A stretch of 64,000 bases of DNA from Desemzia sp. RIT 804 (GTDB lineage Bacteria > Bacillota > Bacilli > Lactobacillales > Carnobacteriaceae), in assembly GCF_016892605.1 (NCBI RefSeq), contig NZ_JAFEMV010000001.1, positions 434,001-498,000 on the forward strand, in the 5' to 3' direction. The notes beneath the pieces are model-generated. The model did no database searches, was not told the origin of the DNA, and saw only the letters and a program-made list of their open reading frames with translations. Position 1 is the first letter of the stretch. Each line of letters begins with the position of its first letter. This document shows positions 17,474 to 26,068 of the stretch, piece after piece. Position numbers and translations under genes: made by a program.

Positions 17474-19312
17474 ATGAGCAAGAGAAAATTAGGTTTATTA
17501 ACAGGTTCAGCTGCATTAGCGCTGATTTTAGCTGCATGTGGTGGAGGAACTGATGATGCGACTGAATCATCAGCAAACGGCGGAGACGCTTCTGAAGGTA
17601 CTGAAAGTGAAGGCTCAGGGGTTGTTGACTTTGAAACAGTTGTAACCAACGAAGGCGAAGTTATGGATGGCGGAACGTTAAACGTAGCTTTAGTAACTAG
17701 TTCTCCTTTCCAAGGAATCTTCAGTCATGAACTTTATGAAGATGCGTACGATGCTGATTTAATGCAATTTGCTATTGAAGAAATTTTTTCAACAGATGAA
17801 AACTTCCAAATCACAAATGACGGAGCAGTTAGCTTAGACTTTGATCAAGAAGCTAAAACAGCTACATTAACAGTTAACGAAGGGGTAACATGGTCAGATG
17901 GGGAACCTGTAACTTCTGAAGATCTATTGTATTCATATGAAGTTATCGGACATCCTGATTATACAGGTATTCGTTATGACGCTAACTTTACAAATATTGT
18001 AGGAATGGCAGAATACAAAAGTGGTGAAGCAGATACTATTTCTGGAATCACTGTAAATGATGATACAAGTATTACAATTGAATATTTAGAAGTACATCCT
18101 GGTATGCTGCAATCTGGTGGTGGAATCTGGAGTGGTGCAATGCCTAAACATCATTTAGAAGATGTTGCAATTGCTGATCTAGAAGGTTCAGAACAAATCC
18201 GTAGCAATCCACTTGGTTTTGGTCCATTTGCAGTTTCAAACATTGTTCCAGGAGAATCAGTTGAATTTGTAGCTAACGAATACTACTACAAAGGAGCACC
18301 TGTTTTAGACAGCGTTATCGTTGAAGTTGTTCCTCCAGAAAGTATCGTTGCGGCTCTTAGCAATGGAGAATACGATGTTGCTTTAAAAATGCCTACTGAT
18401 GAGTACCCAACTTATGCAGATCTTCCTGGATACACTTTATTAGGTAGAGAAGAATTAGCATATACGTACATTGGTTTCAAATTAGGTACTTGGGATTCTG
18501 AAGCTAGTGAAGTTGTTACAAATCCTGATGCTAAAATGTCAAGCAAGGAATTACGTCAAGCAATGGGCTATGCTATCGATAACGATGCTGTCGCAACTCA
18601 GTTCTATAATGGTTTGCGATCAAACGCGAATACAGCAATTATTCCAGCATTCGGAGACTTCCACAATGCTGACGTCGAAGGATATACGTATAATCCGGAT
18701 CTAGCCAACCAATTATTAGATGATGCTGGATTTGAAGACACAGATGGTGATGGATTCCGTGAAGACCAAGATGGCGAACAGTTAGTAATCAATTTTGCTT
18801 CTATGGCTGGTGGAGATACAGCAGAACCGATCGCTGAATACTACATGCAATCATGGCAACAAATTGGATTAAATGTTCAATTAACTGATGGACGTTTACT
18901 TGAATTCAACAGTTTCTATGACCGCCTTGAAGCAGATGACGAAGGTATCGATATCTATCAAGGAGCTTGGGGAACAGGTACTGACCCTAACCCAGAAGGA
19001 TTGTATGGAAGAAATTCAGCGTTCAACTACACTCGTTGGAGTAGTGATGAGAATGATGCACTTCTTGATAAAATCTCAGGAAGAGCTGATGATGAAGAAG
19101 GTAATGCTTGGGATAGCGAATGGATCATGACTCAATACCATGATTGGCAACAATACTTCTCTGAAGAAGCTCCAATCATCCCAACATTATTCCGTAACGA
19201 AGTATTGCCAGTTAATAACCGCGTTGCTCACTATGACTGGGGTTATGATGCAGATCCAGAATTTGGATGGCATGCAGTTGGGGTTACTCAAGATGAAGCT
19301 GTAACTGAATAA
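17474..19312 (+). CDS. oppA: Oligopeptide-binding lipoprotein OppA
   Basis: The extracellular solute receptor, 612 residues. The lipoprotein signal ends LILAAC with the lipidated Cys22. A low-complexity Gly/Ser/Glu/Thr linker follows to about residue 55, then an SBP family 5 domain (TLTVNEGVTWSDGEPVTSED, ELRQAMGYAIDN, LLDDAGFEDTDGDGFR). AAGGGGAG lies before the ATG, 17 bases after oppC. As the last gene before a terminator it completes a full importer. Uptake of peptides as amino-acid source is inferred. Confidence 0.95.
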   Translation: MSKRKLGLLTGSAALALILAACGGGTDDATESSANGGDASEGTESEGSGVVDFETVVTNEGEVMDGGTLNVALVTSSPFQGIFSHELYEDAYDADLMQFAIEEIFSTDENFQITNDGAVSLDFDQEAKTATLTVNEGVTWSDGEPVTSEDLLYSYEVIGHPDYTGIRYDANFTNIVGMAEYKSGEADTISGITVNDDTSITIEYLEVHPGMLQSGGGIWSGAMPKHHLEDVAIADLEGSEQIRSNPLGFGPFAVSNIVPGESVEFVANEYYYKGAPVLDSVIVEVVPPESIVAALSNGEYDVALKMPTDEYPTYADLPGYTLLGREELAYTYIGFKLGTWDSEASEVVTNPDAKMSSKELRQAMGYAIDNDAVATQFYNGLRSNANTAIIPAFGDFHNADVEGYTYNPDLANQLLDDAGFEDTDGDGFREDQDGEQLVINFASMAGGDTAEPIAEYYMQSWQQIGLNVQLTDGRLLEFNSFYDRLEADDEGIDIYQGAWGTGTDPNPEGLYGRNSAFNYTRWSSDENDALLDKISGRADDEEGNAWDSEWIMTQYHDWQQYFSEEAPIIPTLFRNEVLPVNNRVAHYDWGYDADPEFGWHAVGVTQDEAVTE

Positions 19313-19327
19313 TTCTTAACTTTTCTG

Positions 19328-19367
19328 AAAAGAAGCTGGAGCATTTTGCTCTAGCTTCTTTTTTTAT
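19328..19367 (+). terminator. Terminator after oppA
   Basis: AAAAGAAGCT-g-GAGC ATTTT GCTC-t-AGCTTCTTTTTTT, a strong stem with a seven-T tail. Confidence 0.93.
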
Positions 19368-19390
19368 GTATAGTAAAAATGGATTTATTG

Positions 19391-19427
19391 AATAAACGTT
19401 TATTTTTACTACAAAAACCAGTATAAT
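19391..19427 (+). promoter_or_regulatory. Promoter of rnc with palindrome at the -35
   Basis: TTTATT (19399-19404), 17-base spacer, TATAAT (19422-19427). A perfect 14-base palindrome AATAAACGTTTATT (19391-19404) covers the -35 and looks like an operator. Confidence 0.55.
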
Positions 19428-19468
19428 AAGGCAGTAAGAGTATTATGATGGAAAAAGGGGAGACAAGA

Positions 19469-20167
19469 ATGAATAAAGAATTCTTAGCAAAATTAAAGTC
19501 AGCCTTTCAAGTAGAGTTTAATAATATTGACTTTTTAAGTGAAGCCTTTACCCATTCATCATATGTGAATGAGCACCGGGAATTAGATTTGAATGACAAC
19601 GAACGCATAGAATTTTTGGGAGATGCAGTATTAGAATTGACTGTAACAAAGTACTTGTTTAGAGAATACCCCCATCTTCCAGAAGGCAAATTGACCCGTT
19701 TGAGAGCGGCTATAGTTTGTGAAGCTAGTCTTAGTCAATTTGCTAAAGAGTGTGAATTTGATCAATACATTCTTTTAGGTAAAGGCGAGGAACGTATGAA
19801 CGGAAGAAAAAGACCGTCTTTACTATGTGATTTGTTCGAATCATTTATTGGAGCTTTATACTTAGACCAAGGACTAGAAGGAGTTACCAGCTTCTTAAAT
19901 AAAACGGTATTTCCACGAATCAAGTCCGGCGCTTTTTCACATGTGATGGATCACAAAACAAATTTGCAAGAATTTTTACAACGCAATGGGGAAATTACAA
20001 TAGACTATGTATTGAAAGAAGAAGTCGGGCCTGCACATGAAAAAGAATTTTTGGTTGAAGTCCAAGCTGAAGGAAGTATTCTTGGACAAGGAAAAGGAAA
20101 ATCAAAAAAAGCTGCAGAACAAGTAGCAGCAGCCAATGCATTAGAAAATTTACAGAGCGTAGAGTAA
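19469..20167 (+). CDS. rnc: Ribonuclease III
   Basis: A 232-residue endonuclease for double-stranded RNA (rRNA and mRNA processing). The N-terminal catalytic domain has NERIEFLGDAVLEL, the RNase III signature with the metal-binding Glu/Asp, and a second cluster CDLFESFIGALYLDQG. The C-terminal dsRNA-binding domain runs from about residue 160 to GKGKSKKAAEQVAAANAL. AAAGGGGAGA precedes the ATG at 19469; the ATG at 19445 has no SD. rnc-smc-ftsY order is conserved in Firmicutes. Confidence 0.96.
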   Translation: MNKEFLAKLKSAFQVEFNNIDFLSEAFTHSSYVNEHRELDLNDNERIEFLGDAVLELTVTKYLFREYPHLPEGKLTRLRAAIVCEASLSQFAKECEFDQYILLGKGEERMNGRKRPSLLCDLFESFIGALYLDQGLEGVTSFLNKTVFPRIKSGAFSHVMDHKTNLQEFLQRNGEITIDYVLKEEVGPAHEKEFLVEVQAEGSILGQGKGKSKKAAEQVAAANALENLQSVE

Positions 20168-20398
20168 GAGAGCGTGGAGCAAGGCGTGTGAGCTGCCTTG
20201 CGCAACGTGTCTAGTAACAGGACCAACGCGTCAATCTTTCTATAGATTACACAAGCAACGAAAGTTAGGGGCTTTTGCTAACATTCGTTGTTTGTGTAAT
20301 GATAGAAGTAAACAAAGCTTTTTATAAAAATAAACATATAAAAATGGGTAAGAAGAGTATCTTAACCAGTGTGAGAGTATAGGAAGGAGCCAGTCTTC
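20168..20398. other. Structured rnc-smc intergenic region
   Basis: A 231-base gap with two inverted repeats. GCAAGGC/GCCTTGC has arms at 20179-20185 and 20195-20201. A long stem at 20246-20300 pairs ATTACACAA with TTGTGTAAT, CAACGAA with TTCGTTG, and GTTAG with CTAAC around a nine-base loop. No T run follows, so it is not a standard terminator. No match to a known RNA was recognised. The smc SD is at its 3' end. Confidence 0.5.
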
Positions 20399-23300
20399 GT
20401 GCAATTAAAGAGAATAGATATTAGTGGTTTTAAGTCATTTGCTACTAAAACGACTATCGAATTTAACGAAGGCGTAACGGCTGTCGTTGGGCCAAACGGA
20501 AGCGGAAAAAGTAATATTATCGAAGCCATTCGTTGGGTCATGGGAGAACAGTCAGCAAAGAGTTTACGTGGGGGAAGAATGAATGATATCATTTTTGCAG
20601 GTTCAGATTCGCGTAAGCCGGTTAATATAGCGGAAGTAACATTGGTATTAGACAATCAAGATCATTTTTTACCACTTGATTTTTCTGAAGTCAGCATTAC
20701 TAGACGCTTGCATCGATCAGGAGATAGTGAATTTTATTTAAATAAACAAGCTTGCCGCTTAAAAGATATCGTTGATTTATTTATGGACTCTGGTTTAGGA
20801 AAAGAATCATTTTCTATTATTTCTCAAGGGAAAGTTGAATCTATTTTTAATAGTAAACCAGAAGACCGACGTGCGATTTTTGAAGAAGCAGCTGGAGTAT
20901 TGAAGTATAAAACGAAAAAGAAAAAAGCAGAACAGAAATTAATCGAAACAAAAGACAATTTAAATCGTGTTCAAGATATTGTATATGAATTGGAATCACA
21001 AATTGAACCATTAAAAATTCAAAGCAGTATTGCAAAAGATTATCTACAGCAAAAAGAGCAACTGAGAGATGTTGAAATTGGTCTCGCAGCGGTCGAAATC
21101 AAGCAGTTTAAATTGGAGTGGCAAGAACAACACCAAAAAAACGAAAAGCTTGATAATCAACTGATTGAGATGAAAAAAAGTACTGAAGCAATGGAAGTCG
21201 ACTTAGCAGATTTCCGTAAAAAGAAGCAACACCTTTCTCAAAAAGTAGAACTGTATCAAGAACAATTAGTCCATTCTATTCAGTCCATTGAACAGTTTGA
21301 AGGAAAGAAAAACGTGTTGACAGAGCGGACGAAACACACTCAAGAAAACAAAGAGAAAGCCCTTCAATCAAAAGAACAACTGGCGCACCAATTGCAAGAA
21401 AGTATGAGCCAATTAGATAGTGTCACAGCCAATATCAAGGTTAAAGAAAGTGAGCAGAAACAGCTCTTACAAGAGTTGAAAGAAGTCAAAAAAGAACGTG
21501 AATTGTTGTCTGGTAATCAAAAGCAAACGGAAGACAATTTGCGTGATGAATACATTGACATGATGCAACAAGAAACCTCTTTAAAAAATGAGCAGACTTA
21601 TTTAGCGAAAAACTCTTCTCAGCACGAACTGCGAAATGTTAGATCACAATCATCCAAAAATAGTTTGCAAAAAGAAGTCCAACAATTAACGGGATTAGCA
21701 AATACCCAAACCGAACAATTAAAGCTGGTACAACAAGAAATCGCAGAAAAACTATTGCAATTCCAAGAAAAACAAGCTCAATTGCAGTCGCTAAAAAAAG
21801 ATCGTGAAGTAAAAGAAAATCAGTTGTATGACGCTATGCGCGTTTTGCAACAAGCTAAAGCGAAACGAGATAGTTTGAAAGAATTAAGCGATGATTATAC
21901 TGGTTTTTATCAAGGTGTCAAGGAAGTGTTGACGCAAAAGGATCGAATAGGCGGGATTGTTGGGGCTGTTACAGAATTGATCGAAGTTCCCAAACGGCTA
22001 GAATTGGCTATTGATATTGCCTTAGGAGCAGCCGGACAACATATCGTAGTTCAAGATGAGACAAGCGGAAGACGTGCCATCCAGTTCTTGAAACAAAAGC
22101 ATTCTGGGAGAGCTACGTTCTTGCCTTTGACGTCTATTAAATCGAGATTTTTGTCAGAGTCCGTTCAAACACAAGCAAAATCCATTACAGGATATATAGG
22201 TGTCGGAAGCGAGATTATCCAGTACCCCGATCAGGTGAAAACGATTGTACAAAACTTGTTGGGAACTACTTTGATAGCAGAAAATTTAGAAGCAGCTAAT
22301 CTATTGGCAAAACATTTCCACTATAAATATCGTGTAGTCTCTTTAGAAGGAGACGTGATGAATGCTGGAGGCTCAATGACGGGTGGATCCAACAAAAAAG
22401 GCAATAGAGGAAATCTGTTGTCCAGAAAAAATGATTTGCAATCATTAAAAGGGCAAATTCAAAAAATGGACGAGCTGATGCAGCGAAAAGAAATCGATAT
22501 ACGCAGCATCAAGCAAGCTGAAAGAAAAGAAGAACAGTTATTAAATGAATTTCGTGAAATTGGTGAAAGGAAAAGACTAGAAGAGCAAGAACTTAAAAGC
22601 AAATCTAATCACCTGGAAGAAGAAATCCATCGGTTAACGAGAGAATTAAAAGCTCAAGAATATGAAGAATCTGCTGCTAAGCAAGAAGCTGATGAGACAG
22701 CTCAACGATTAAATACCATTCAAATAGAATTGGCATCTGTACAAGAAAAGATGGCTATTCTATCGAGACAAATGGAAATGGTATCTTCTCAAAATGAAGA
22801 AAAAGAGTTGAGAAAAACTCAATTAACTGAAAACTATCAGCAATTGATCGCTAACTCAGCTACTCTTCAAGAGCATTTAAGCGGATTGGCCAAAGAACAA
22901 GAGCGTTTAAGTAAGCACACCATCCAACTTGAACAACAAATAATGGCTTTAGAAAATCAGTTAAAAGAAACGAATCAATTTGACGGCAATCATCAGCTCA
23001 CTAAAAAAGAGATCGAAGAAACGTTGAGCCAGTTAAAAGCTGAAAAAATTGAGATCGAAGATAGCTTGAAGCAACACAAACAAGAAAAACAAGTAGTAGA
23101 AGAAAAAATGGATGCATTAGACCAACAGATATCCATTAAACACAATCAACGTCAGTCTATTCTAGAGAAAAAAGCAGCTATTGAAGTGGCTATGAACCGT
23201 TTAGATGTAGCCGTTGAAAGTCGGCTAAACATTTTGAGCGAAGGATATGGGTTAACTTTTGAAGCCGCAGCTAAGGATTATACTATCACAGTGTCTTTAG

Positions 23301-23968
23301 AAGAAGCCAAGCGAAAAGTAAAATTATTGAAACAAGGCATTGAGGAGTTAGGTACAGTTAATTTGGCTGCTATTGATGAATACGAACGCGTCAACGAACG
23401 CTATACCTTCTTATCGGAACAAAAGGCTGATTTGGAAGATGCCAAAAACAGTTTGTTTGAGACGATGGACGAGATGGACGCGGAAGTTACCAAGCGATTT
23501 TCAGAAATGTTTGAAGCCATACGGGGGCAATTTTCTGCTGTTTTCCAACAACTTTTTGGTGGAGGTACAGCTGAATTAAAACTCACCGATCCATCTAATC
23601 TGTTAACCACAGGAATAGATATTATAGCTCAACCGCCTGGTAAAAAGCTGCAACAATTGAGCTTGCTTTCTGGTGGAGAACGTTCCTTGACGGCTATTGC
23701 GCTTCTATTTTCTATCCTACTCGTTCGTCCTGTTCCGTTTTGTATTCTAGACGAAGTGGAAGCTGCTTTAGATGAAGCGAATGTCGTTCGTTTTGGACGT
23801 TATTTGCGCAAATTTGAAAAAGACACGCAATTTATTGTGATTACTCACCGAAAAGGAACAATGCAAGAAGCAAACGGACTGTATGGGGTTACCATGCAAG
23901 AGTCTGGGGTTTCAAAAATTGTATCTGTACGTTTAGAAGAAATGGGAACATTGCCTTCGAGCAAGTAA
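20399..23968 (+). CDS. smc: Chromosome segregation ATPase SMC
   Basis: A 1189-residue condensin core protein. It has Walker A GPNGSGKSN at 31-39, long coiled coils flanking a hinge around residues 510-670 (GIVGAVTELIEVP ... GGSMTGGSNKKG), signature LLSGGERSLTAIALLF and Walker B PFCILDEVEAALDEANV near the C-terminus. It dimerises and compacts origins with ScpA and ScpB, both encoded at 57-58 kb in this window. The GTG start has AGGAAGGAG upstream. Length is standard. Confidence 0.97.
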   Translation: MQLKRIDISGFKSFATKTTIEFNEGVTAVVGPNGSGKSNIIEAIRWVMGEQSAKSLRGGRMNDIIFAGSDSRKPVNIAEVTLVLDNQDHFLPLDFSEVSITRRLHRSGDSEFYLNKQACRLKDIVDLFMDSGLGKESFSIISQGKVESIFNSKPEDRRAIFEEAAGVLKYKTKKKKAEQKLIETKDNLNRVQDIVYELESQIEPLKIQSSIAKDYLQQKEQLRDVEIGLAAVEIKQFKLEWQEQHQKNEKLDNQLIEMKKSTEAMEVDLADFRKKKQHLSQKVELYQEQLVHSIQSIEQFEGKKNVLTERTKHTQENKEKALQSKEQLAHQLQESMSQLDSVTANIKVKESEQKQLLQELKEVKKERELLSGNQKQTEDNLRDEYIDMMQQETSLKNEQTYLAKNSSQHELRNVRSQSSKNSLQKEVQQLTGLANTQTEQLKLVQQEIAEKLLQFQEKQAQLQSLKKDREVKENQLYDAMRVLQQAKAKRDSLKELSDDYTGFYQGVKEVLTQKDRIGGIVGAVTELIEVPKRLELAIDIALGAAGQHIVVQDETSGRRAIQFLKQKHSGRATFLPLTSIKSRFLSESVQTQAKSITGYIGVGSEIIQYPDQVKTIVQNLLGTTLIAENLEAANLLAKHFHYKYRVVSLEGDVMNAGGSMTGGSNKKGNRGNLLSRKNDLQSLKGQIQKMDELMQRKEIDIRSIKQAERKEEQLLNEFREIGERKRLEEQELKSKSNHLEEEIHRLTRELKAQEYEESAAKQEADETAQRLNTIQIELASVQEKMAILSRQMEMVSSQNEEKELRKTQLTENYQQLIANSATLQEHLSGLAKEQERLSKHTIQLEQQIMALENQLKETNQFDGNHQLTKKEIEETLSQLKAEKIEIEDSLKQHKQEKQVVEEKMDALDQQISIKHNQRQSILEKKAAIEVAMNRLDVAVESRLNILSEGYGLTFEAAAKDYTITVSLEEAKRKVKLLKQGIEELGTVNLAAIDEYERVNERYTFLSEQKADLEDAKNSLFETMDEMDAEVTKRFSEMFEAIRGQFSAVFQQLFGGGTAELKLTDPSNLLTTGIDIIAQPPGKKLQQLSLLSGGERSLTAIALLFSILLVRPVPFCILDEVEAALDEANVVRFGRYLRKFEKDTQFIVITHRKGTMQEANGLYGVTMQESGVSKIVSVRLEEMGTLPSSK

Positions 23969-23998
23969 TATTGGAAAAAAGAGGAGCGTAGCCTAATT

Positions 23999-24826
23999 AT
24001 GATTAAATTGATTGCAGTTGATTTAGACGGAACTCTATTAAAGAGTGATGGAAGTATATCGTTAGAAAATAAGGCAGCTTTAAATCGTGCAAAAGAACTG
24101 GGCATCAAAGTAGTGATCTGTACAGGACGTCCGTTACTCAGTGTAGCGGCAATTTTGGACGAAATGAATTTAAGAGAGCCTGGCGACTATGTGATTACTT
24201 ACAACGGCGGTTTAGTGCAAAGAGCTGATACTGGTGAGATTTTGTCCGAGAAGTCTTTGACTAAAGAAGAAGCCATTGAGTTGTATGAATTAAGCAAGTC
24301 GCTTGATTTACCTTGTAATTTATTGGATTTAGACAATATCTATGAGTTGCCCTATCCAAAAGGAAGAGAATCATGGTACCCTAGGACCAAACCAGCATTG
24401 CCATTTGTTCCAACTACACTGGAAGAACTTCCAGAGGACAGTCGGTTCAATAAAATTATTTTTTGTTATGACGAGAATGTGTTGAATGAAGAAATCAAAG
24501 GGATACCGGCAGAATTTTATCAAAAATTCACTATCATGAAATCACGTCCCATATTGATCGAAATGATGAATAAGGAAGTCGATAAAGGTGAAGGAATAGC
24601 TGTTTTGTGCGATTTGCTTGATTTCCAAGCTGATGAAGTGATGGCTTTTGGAGATGAAGCTAATGACCACGCTATGATTGAATTTGCTGGGATGGGTGTT
24701 GCAATGGGAAATGCTACGCCAGCTTTAAAAAATATTGCCCAATACATTACCGATACAAATGATAACCATGGTATTGCCCAAGCGATAGAAAAATTTGTTC
24801 TAATTAAAACAGAGCACAGTGAGTAA
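23999..24826 (+). CDS. HAD-superfamily Cof-type phosphatase
   Basis: A 275-residue Cof/YidA-like hydrolase. Motif I is AVDLDGTLL with the nucleophile Asp and acid/base Asp. Thr in VICTGRP is motif II. Lys of EVDKGEG and the terminal GDEANDHAMIEFAG (motifs III and IV) follow, with a C2 cap between about residues 85 and 190. Substrates are probably sugar phosphates or related phosphoesters but cannot be named. It lies between smc and ftsY and is not part of the Bacillus core cluster. AGAGGAG lies before the ATG. Confidence 0.9.
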   Translation: MIKLIAVDLDGTLLKSDGSISLENKAALNRAKELGIKVVICTGRPLLSVAAILDEMNLREPGDYVITYNGGLVQRADTGEILSEKSLTKEEAIELYELSKSLDLPCNLLDLDNIYELPYPKGRESWYPRTKPALPFVPTTLEELPEDSRFNKIIFCYDENVLNEEIKGIPAEFYQKFTIMKSRPILIEMMNKEVDKGEGIAVLCDLLDFQADEVMAFGDEANDHAMIEFAGMGVAMGNATPALKNIAQYITDTNDNHGIAQAIEKFVLIKTEHSE

Positions 24827-24849
24827 AGACAAGAAAAGGGGATGAAGGC

Positions 24850-25866
24850 ATGGGGTTATTTGATCGTATTAAACAAGCATTTACCGGTGAAAAGCAAGAA
24901 GAGACTCAAACACCGATCGAACAAACTGAAACTACTGAAAAGTATGAAAAAGGCTTAGAGAAAACGCGAAAAACTTTTTCTAGTCGAATGAACGAATTAT
25001 TTGCGAATTTCCGTACTGTGGATGAGGATTTTTTCGAAGAATTGGAAGAAGTATTGATCGAATCTGACGTGGGCTTTGAAGTAACGATGGAAATAACGGA
25101 AGCATTAAGACAAGAAGTGAAATTAAAGAATCCTAAAGGGAAAAAAGATGTTCAGCAAGTCATCATCGAAAAAATGGTGGATATTTACGAAGAAAGCGAA
25201 GCAGGAGACCGTTCTATTGCGTTGAAAGAAGATGACTTGACTATTATATTGTTTGTCGGAGTAAATGGTGTAGGAAAAACAACTACAATCGCCAAGATGG
25301 CTCATCAATACATCACGGAAGGTAAAAAAGTATTTCTAGCGGCTGGAGATACTTTTAGAGCTGGGGCTATTGAACAGTTAGAAGTATGGGGCGAACGAGT
25401 TGGAGCGCCTGTGGTTTCAGGTAAAGCGGGTGGAGATCCGGCTTCTGTTGTATTTGATGCTGTCAAACGAGCAAAAGAAGAAAATGCAGATATTCTTTTT
25501 GTCGATACAGCGGGAAGGCTGCAGAATAAAGTCAATCTTATGAAAGAACTCGAGAAAATGAAGCGTGTTATCTCTAAAGAGGTTCCGGATGGTCCTCATG
25601 AAGTGCTATTGGTTTTAGATGCTACAACAGGACAAAATGCGTTGATTCAAGCTCGTCAATTTAAAGAGACAACTAATGTTACAGGAATTGTATTGACTAA
25701 ATTGGACGGAACAGCAAAAGGTGGAATCGTGTTAGCCATTCGTAAAGAGTTAGGCATTCCTGTTAAGTATGTAGGACTTGGAGAAAGCATGGATGATTTA
25801 CAGGAATTTGAACCGAATGATTTTGTTTACGGCTTATTCAGTGAGTTGATTAAAGATAGCCTTTAA
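24850..25866 (+). CDS. ftsY: Signal recognition particle receptor FtsY
   Basis: A 338-residue SRP GTPase that receives Ffh-ribosome complexes at the membrane. A short acidic A domain (about residues 13-40) precedes the N domain and the G domain. GTPase motifs are GVNGVGKTTTIAKMA, AAGDTFRAGAIEQL, DTAGR and TKLDGTAKGG. The C-terminal GVGE-type segment appears as YVGLGESMDDLQEF. It precedes a strong terminator. Its partner Ffh is encoded 2.3 kb downstream, separated by the inserted PTS gene. Confidence 0.97.
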   Translation: MGLFDRIKQAFTGEKQEETQTPIEQTETTEKYEKGLEKTRKTFSSRMNELFANFRTVDEDFFEELEEVLIESDVGFEVTMEITEALRQEVKLKNPKGKKDVQQVIIEKMVDIYEESEAGDRSIALKEDDLTIILFVGVNGVGKTTTIAKMAHQYITEGKKVFLAAGDTFRAGAIEQLEVWGERVGAPVVSGKAGGDPASVVFDAVKRAKEENADILFVDTAGRLQNKVNLMKELEKMKRVISKEVPDGPHEVLLVLDATTGQNALIQARQFKETTNVTGIVLTKLDGTAKGGIVLAIRKELGIPVKYVGLGESMDDLQEFEPNDFVYGLFSELIKDSL

Positions 25867-25887
25867 TTGAATTTTTATAAATGAAAT

Positions 25888-25925
25888 GCAGACGTTTTCA
25901 CTGTTGAGACGTCTGCTTTTTCTAT
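25888..25925 (+). terminator. Terminator after ftsY
   Basis: GCAGACGT/ACGTCTGC arms (25888-25895, 25909-25916) with inner TTCA/TGAG pairing, then TTTTTCTATTTTTT. Confidence 0.9.
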
Positions 25926-25957
25926 TTTTTCTATTTTTATTCAAAAAAATATGAATA

Positions 25958-25986
25958 TTGTTTGCGTTAATGAAATGTGTTATCAT
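25958..25986 (+). promoter_or_regulatory. Promoter of the PTS gene
   Basis: TTGTTT (25958-25963), 17-base spacer, TATCAT (25981-25986) with extended TGt. An ORF start at 25958 would coincide with the -35, so translation must begin later. Confidence 0.75.
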
Positions 25987-26032
25987 CTATTTTGCTGCAT
26001 TATTTCTTTCCTTGAAGGCTGGGAAGAATTTT

Positions 26033-26046
26033 TGTAAGCGTAATAG
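26033..26046 (+). promoter_or_regulatory. Possible catabolite-responsive element (cre)
   Basis: TGTAAGCGTAATAG matches the left half and core of the CcpA consensus (TGTAANCGNTNNCA) and diverges at the right end. It lies about 40 bases after the predicted transcription start and nine before the SD, a roadblock position. Confidence 0.4.
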
Positions 26047-26068
26047 TAGTTTTAAGGAGGAATTTTTT

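Noticed and set aside
25958-26068. N-terminal extension of the PTS protein
   Set aside because: It begins on the promoter -35 and crosses the cre-like site; the GTG at 26069 has an ideal SD and matches the family N-terminus.
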